This document shows positions 59,254 to 64,000 of a stretch of DNA of 64,000 bases, in pieces. The number at the start of each line of letters is the position of its first letter. Positions within the stretch are counted from its first letter, which is position 1. A program made the translations under genes and the position numbers. Source of the DNA: Pseudomonas sp. B21-023 (GTDB taxonomy: Bacteria; Pseudomonadota; Gammaproteobacteria; Pseudomonadales; Pseudomonadaceae); the NCBI RefSeq assembly GCF_024749165.1, contig NZ_CP087190.1, positions 4,995,501 through 5,059,500 on the forward strand, in the 5' to 3' direction. Below the pieces are notes generated by a model that ran no database searches, was not told the DNA's origin, and saw only the letters and a list, made by a program, of their open reading frames with translations.

Positions 59254-61107
59254 ATGCTCAAACGCCTCGCTTCCCTGGCGCTGATTGTCAGCGCACCGCT
59301 TCATGCCACCCCACAGCTTGACCCGGCCCGCGTCCAGCAGTTGGCGGCCACGCCATACTGGATCGCCATCGGACACTACGAGACTGCCAAGCTTGGTGGT
59401 TGGCGCAGCTATGTGGACGACCCGCGCTTCTTTCTCGCCGAGGATGGCGCGCACCACCCGGATCAGGAGCTGCAGGCCACGGTCGCCGCGCTGTATGCCC
59501 CGGCCAGCCTGGGCGACAAGCACGCCCAGTGCGTGTTCCCCGCGCGGACCCGCTGGCTGCGCGAACAACTGGCCCTCACCGATCTGCCGAGCCCGGCCTG
59601 CCAGGAATTCGATACCTGGTACAAGTCGATCGACCCGCACAGCGCGGCGCTGATCTTCCCGGCGGCCTATCTCAACAGCCCGTCGTCGATGTTCGGCCAT
59701 ACGCTGCTGCGCATCGACCAGTCCAATACCCAGCGTGACGACACCACGCTGCTGAGCTACGCGATCAACTTCGGCGCCTACATCGAGGGCAGCGACAACA
59801 GCATCCTCTATGCCTGGAAAGGCCTGATGGGCGGCTATCCCGGGCTGTTCGCGATGATGCCCTACCAGGAAAAGCTGTCCGAGTACCGCAGCCTGGAAAA
59901 CCGCGACCTGTGGGAGTACCAGCTGGACCTGACGCCCGAAGAGACCGGGCGCATGGTCGAGCATGTGTGGGAACTCAAGCAGATCAAGTTCGACTATTTC
60001 TTCTTCGACGAGAACTGCTCCTATCGTCTGCTGGAGCTGTTGCAGGTGGCACGCCCCAGCCTGGACCTGACCTCGCAGTTCCCGCTGACCGCCATCCCTA
60101 CCGACACCGTGAAGGCGGTGAAACAGTCCGGGCTGGTGGCGGACGTGCGCTACCGCCCGTCCCGCGAGCGTGAACTGCTGGCCCGTGCCGAGCCGCTGGA
60201 CCATGAAGAAAAGCAGCAGGTGCTGGCCATCAGCGCCGACACCGCGCAGTTGCAAAGCCCCTCTTTCACCGCCCTGCCCCGCGACCGCCAGGCGCTGGTG
60301 CAGGATGCCGCCTATCGCCTGGAACGCTACCGCGCCAATGGCCAGGAACGTGATCCGGCCCAGGCCGGCCGCAGCTATGAACTGCTCAGGGCGATCAACC
60401 GCAACCCGCCGCCGCCATTGCAGATCGAGCGGCCCGGCCTGCCGGAGGACGGCCACCAGTCGCGCACCTGGCAACTGGGGGTGGGGACCCGCGAGGACCG
60501 CGCCTACGCCGAGTATGGCCTGCGCATGGCGTACCACGACCTCAACGACAACATGGACAGTTTCCCCCTCGGCGCGCAGATCGAGATCCTGCAACTCAAG
60601 CTGCGCCAATACGAGGGCAACGACTGGCAGGTACAACGCCTGGACCTGGCCACCATCCGCTCGCTGACACCGCGCAACGAACTGCTCAAGCCCTGGTCGT
60701 GGCAGGTCGCCGGTGGCCTGGAACGCGTGCCGGGCAAGCATGACGACGAGGTGCTGGTCAGCCATGTCAACGGCGGCGCCGGCGGCACCTGGCAACTGGG
60801 TGACGACCTGCTGGGCTTCGCCTTGGGCACGGTGCGGGTCGAGCATCACAACGACTTCGCCGAATTCATCTCGCCCGCCGCCGGGTTCAATAGCGGACTG
60901 TTGTGGCGCAACCCGCTGGGCAACCTGACGCTTGAGGCAAAGGGTGATTTTTTCACCAACGGCGAAGTGCGGCGCAGCGTGAGCCTGAACCAGCAGTGGG
61001 AGATCAGCCGCGACCTGGGCTTGCGGTTGAGTGCCTCGCGACAGTTCAGCCACCTGGCCACGGCGCAGAACGAGGTGATGCTGGAGTTGAAGTGGTATCA
61101 GTACTGA
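59254..61107 (+). CDS. DUF4105 (Lnb N-terminal-like) envelope protein
   Basis: A 617-residue secreted protein with a signal peptide (MLKRLASLALIVSAPLHA). The middle carries the DUF4105 domain (FPAAYLNSPSSMFGHTLLRID, DENCSYRLLELL), a family related to the N-terminal domain of lacto-N-biosidase. The last 180 residues alternate like an outer-membrane beta-barrel and end in an aromatic (KWYQY). It may be a barrel-anchored surface or periplasmic enzyme. ATG 59254 is the likely start, though a TTG at 59245 has a better-spaced AGGA. Confidence 0.8.
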   Translation: MLKRLASLALIVSAPLHATPQLDPARVQQLAATPYWIAIGHYETAKLGGWRSYVDDPRFFLAEDGAHHPDQELQATVAALYAPASLGDKHAQCVFPARTRWLREQLALTDLPSPACQEFDTWYKSIDPHSAALIFPAAYLNSPSSMFGHTLLRIDQSNTQRDDTTLLSYAINFGAYIEGSDNSILYAWKGLMGGYPGLFAMMPYQEKLSEYRSLENRDLWEYQLDLTPEETGRMVEHVWELKQIKFDYFFFDENCSYRLLELLQVARPSLDLTSQFPLTAIPTDTVKAVKQSGLVADVRYRPSRERELLARAEPLDHEEKQQVLAISADTAQLQSPSFTALPRDRQALVQDAAYRLERYRANGQERDPAQAGRSYELLRAINRNPPPPLQIERPGLPEDGHQSRTWQLGVGTREDRAYAEYGLRMAYHDLNDNMDSFPLGAQIEILQLKLRQYEGNDWQVQRLDLATIRSLTPRNELLKPWSWQVAGGLERVPGKHDDEVLVSHVNGGAGGTWQLGDDLLGFALGTVRVEHHNDFAEFISPAAGFNSGLLWRNPLGNLTLEAKGDFFTNGEVRRSVSLNQQWEISRDLGLRLSASRQFSHLATAQNEVMLELKWYQY

Positions 61108-61222
61108 GCACCTGGGCCGCTTTGCGGTCCCAGTCCCGGTGCAATCCTTCGACAGCGTTTTGACATCGTGCCAACAATTCCCGACCTAGACTTTGCGGTA
61201 TCAATCCGAGGGTCCTGTGGTC

Positions 61223-61576
61223 ATGTCGCGGTACTGGTTAGGCTTGTGCTTCTTGCTGCTGGCGGGTTGCGAAACCACCCATGAACAGATGGTCAACCAG
61301 GGCTACCCGCCCGCCTACGCCGACGGCTTTCAGGACGGTTGCAGCAGCGGTCGCCAGGCCGCCGGGCTGATGGCCGGGGACTTTCGCAAGGATGTCCCCC
61401 GCTACCTGCACAACCGCCAGTACGAAAGCGGCTGGGACGACGGCTTTCGCCAGTGCCACGCCATGCAGTCCAACGAAGACCTGCGCGAGTATCGCGAACG
61501 CTATTGGGACGAGCGTGACCGCGACTGGCAGCAAGAGAAGGATCAAGGCGCCGCACGCGCCTATCGCCGCAATTGA
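61223..61576 (+). CDS. Small lipoprotein
   Basis: A 117-residue lipoprotein (MSRYWLGLCFLLLAGCETT, lipidation at C16) with a charged helical C-terminus rich in Arg, Asp and Tyr (LREYRERYWDERDRDW) and a DGFQDGCSSGRQAAG motif. The glutamate after the Cys suggests outer-membrane location. The role is unknown. ATG at 61223 is preferred over an upstream TTG. Confidence 0.75.
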   Translation: MSRYWLGLCFLLLAGCETTHEQMVNQGYPPAYADGFQDGCSSGRQAAGLMAGDFRKDVPRYLHNRQYESGWDDGFRQCHAMQSNEDLREYRERYWDERDRDWQQEKDQGAARAYRRN

Positions 61577-61644
61577 CGTCGCAAACGGACAACTATTGAA
61601 ACCCGCAGCCTGCCACCATGGTCTCCAGCACAAGGAGGCCAACC

Positions 61645-62139
61645 ATGAGCCGAGCATTCGTCAATGAAGACCAGGCCGCCGCCCAGGCCAGCCAGCCGGT
61701 CGAGCGCCTGGTCAGCGATCAGCCCAACTACGTCACCGCCAACGGCCTGGCACAGTTGCAGCAGCGAGTGGCCGTGCTCAATGCATTGCGCGCCGAGCTG
61801 CAGGCCGAGGGCGATGCCGACAAGCAGCGGCTGGCCGATACCGAGCGCGACCTGCGCTATTTCACCGCCCGGGTACAGAGCGCGCAGGTGGTACCTGCTG
61901 CAACGTCCACGGAGAAGGTGCAGATCGGCAGCCTGGTGCGGTTCATCGATGAGCATGACCAGGAGCATCAGGTGCAACTGGTGGGCGAGGATCAGGCCGA
62001 TGCCGCCCAAGGGTTGGTCAACTGGGGCTCGCCGCTGGGGCGGGCGCTTCTGGGGGCCGGGCCAGGCGATGAAGTGTTGTGGCGAAGGCCGGCGGGGGAC
62101 CAGATGATCGAAGTGCTGGCCATTCTGGGTGAGTGCTGA
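61645..62139 (+). CDS. GreA/GreB-family elongation factor-like protein
   Basis: A 164-residue protein with an N-terminal coiled-coil (LAQLQQRVAVLNALRAELQAEGDADKQRLAD, about 38-70) and a C-terminal FKBP-like domain (VQIGSLVRFIDEHDQEHQVQLVGEDQAD, GRALLGAGPGDEVLW). This is the GreA/B fold, though the acidic tip pair of true GreA is not evident. It might instead be Rnk-like. AGGAGG precedes the ATG at 61645. Confidence 0.82.
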   Translation: MSRAFVNEDQAAAQASQPVERLVSDQPNYVTANGLAQLQQRVAVLNALRAELQAEGDADKQRLADTERDLRYFTARVQSAQVVPAATSTEKVQIGSLVRFIDEHDQEHQVQLVGEDQADAAQGLVNWGSPLGRALLGAGPGDEVLWRRPAGDQMIEVLAILGEC

Positions 62140-62146
62140 AATCACC

Positions 62147-62184
62147 GGGGCCGCTTCGCGCCCCTTTCGGCGCGAAGCGGCCCC
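62147..62184. terminator. Bidirectional hairpin between GreA/B-like gene and gdhA
   Basis: Perfect 14-bp arms GGGGCCGCTTCGCG/CGCGAAGCGGCCCC with a 10-nt loop, 7 bp after one stop and 11 bp before the stop of the convergent gdhA. Confidence 0.7.
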
Positions 62185-62195
62185 AAGTTCTCGAA

Positions 62196-63545
<1,350 letters not shown>

Positions 63546-63779
63546 CTCACCAAGAGAGGGATTGTTTTTGGTTTTTTCGGGAATGTACCAAGAACCAATC
63601 GCACTGGAACAGGGCGCAATGTCGTTTTTATGAAATTAATTGGTGCGTTTTCTATAACTGTATACAAGTTTTCCGCTGTACTCGTGAAAGCGCACTTGCT
63701 CCCTGCTTTCCTGTAACGCAGCAACCGCGGGGCAAGCCCGCTCCCACGCCAGCCATCCCAGTGCCTGTACGCCGGGCAC
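63546..63779. other. AT-rich promoter region of gdhA and a single REP
   Basis: About 175 bp of T-rich sequence upstream of gdhA on the minus strand, with no gene. A lone REP (CCGCGGGGCAAGCCCGCTCCC, 63726-63748) follows, then the ettA terminator. Confidence 0.6.
63726..63748. repeat. Solitary REP
   Basis: One copy of the REP core without an inverted partner within 100 bp. Confidence 0.7.
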
Positions 63780-63805
63780 AAAAATGGGGCCCCTGAGGGC
63801 CCCAT
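63780..63805 (-). terminator. Terminator after ettA
   Basis: ATGGGGCCC/GGGCCCCAT stem with a 4-nt loop, followed on the minus strand by TTTTT, 21 bp beyond the ettA stop. Confidence 0.88.
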
Positions 63806-63826
63806 CGTTGTGCAGCGAAAACCGGC

Positions 63827-64000
63827 TTACTGGGCCAGTTTCTTGTGACGCACACGGTGCGGCTGGGCAGCAGCATCGCCCAGGCGCTTCTTGCGATCGG
63901 CTTCGTACTCGGTGTAGTTGCCTTCGAAGAACACCACGCTGGAGTCGTCTTCGTACGCCAGGATGTGAGTGGCCACACGGTCCAGGAACCAACGGTCGTG
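63827..64000 (-). CDS. ettA: EttA, energy-dependent translational throttle (C-terminal end only)
   Basis: The frame is open at the window edge; the visible 57 residues are HDRWFLDRVATHILAYEDDS and on to RHKKLAQ. The first five residues belong to the SHDRWFLD switch segment of an ABC-F ATPase, followed by the YTEYEADRKKRLGD tail typical of EttA. The ATPase limits the first peptide bond at low ATP. The rest of the gene lies beyond 64000. Confidence 0.92.
   Translation of the reverse strand, partial: HDRWFLDRVATHILAYEDDSSVVFFEGNYTEYEADRKKRLGDAAAQPHRVRHKKLAQ

Overview
This window is chromosomal DNA from a fluorescent Pseudomonas, most probably of the P. putida group. The basis is very high GC, the gene neighbourhoods (photolyase cluster, hemA-prfA-prmC-moeB-murI, lolB-ispE-tRNA-Gln-prs-rplY-pth-ychF, rplU-rpmA-obgE-proB), close protein resemblance to known Pseudomonas proteins, and many copies of the REP sequence typical of P. 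putida (core GCGGGGCAAGCCCGCTCCCAC) between genes. No prophage, plasmid, integron or CRISPR array was found.

Layout. 1-3.8 kb: ybgA (cut by the window edge), a LitR/CarH-type MerR regulator, DNA photolyase and an SDR-like protein, which looks like a light-response unit. 3.8-8.5 kb (minus): hemA-prfA-prmC-moeB-murI, a tightly overlapping operon for haem and translation-termination functions. 8.5-9.2 kb: a gene-free stretch with a composite Pseudomonas repeat ending in ten hexamers. 9.2-16 kb: TPR lipoprotein, lolB, ispE, tRNA-Gln, prs, rplY, pth, ychF. A near-consensus promoter for the tRNA/prs unit lies inside ispE. 16-24 kb: an accessory stretch with an MFS exporter, a LysR regulator, two paralogous YcaC-type hydrolases, and an apparent SnoaL / NCS1 permease / aldehyde dehydrogenase operon preceded by three 12-bp direct repeats. 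It ends at an 81-bp-arm inverted repeat. 24-28.4 kb (minus): mechanosensitive channel, Ada and an AlkA-like glycosylase. 28.4-33.8 kb: an iron cell-surface-signalling set (ECF sigma, FecR, STN-containing TonB receptor) with Fur-like sites, plus an MFS gene.

34.1-37.5 kb: an AT-richer orphan Rhs-core protein with a C-terminal domain resembling a clan CD (caspase-like) cysteine peptidase, a fosmidomycin-resistance-type MFS, and an orphan FecR with a Fur-like site but no sigma or receptor beside it. 37.6-42.6 kb: tRNA-Met, LysE exporter and its probable LysR regulator, an M15 peptidase, an unknown secreted protein, and rimI with a probable holD. 42.9-47.7 kb: the mksFEB condensin operon. 47.8-52.7 kb: creA, proB, obgE, rpmA, rplU and divergent ispB. 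52.8-64 kb: PhnA/YjdM zinc protein, a Fur-controlled small protein, FKBP isomerase, small conserved proteins, a Lon-like protease, DUF3015 and DUF4105 envelope proteins, a lipoprotein, a GreA/B-like factor, gdhA and the end of ettA.

Most of the window is ordinary core genome. The accessory points of interest are the Rhs/clan CD protein, the SnoaL-permease-dehydrogenase unit with its repeats, the orphan FecR, and the two repeat elements. All identifications come from reading motifs and gene order; no database search was run.
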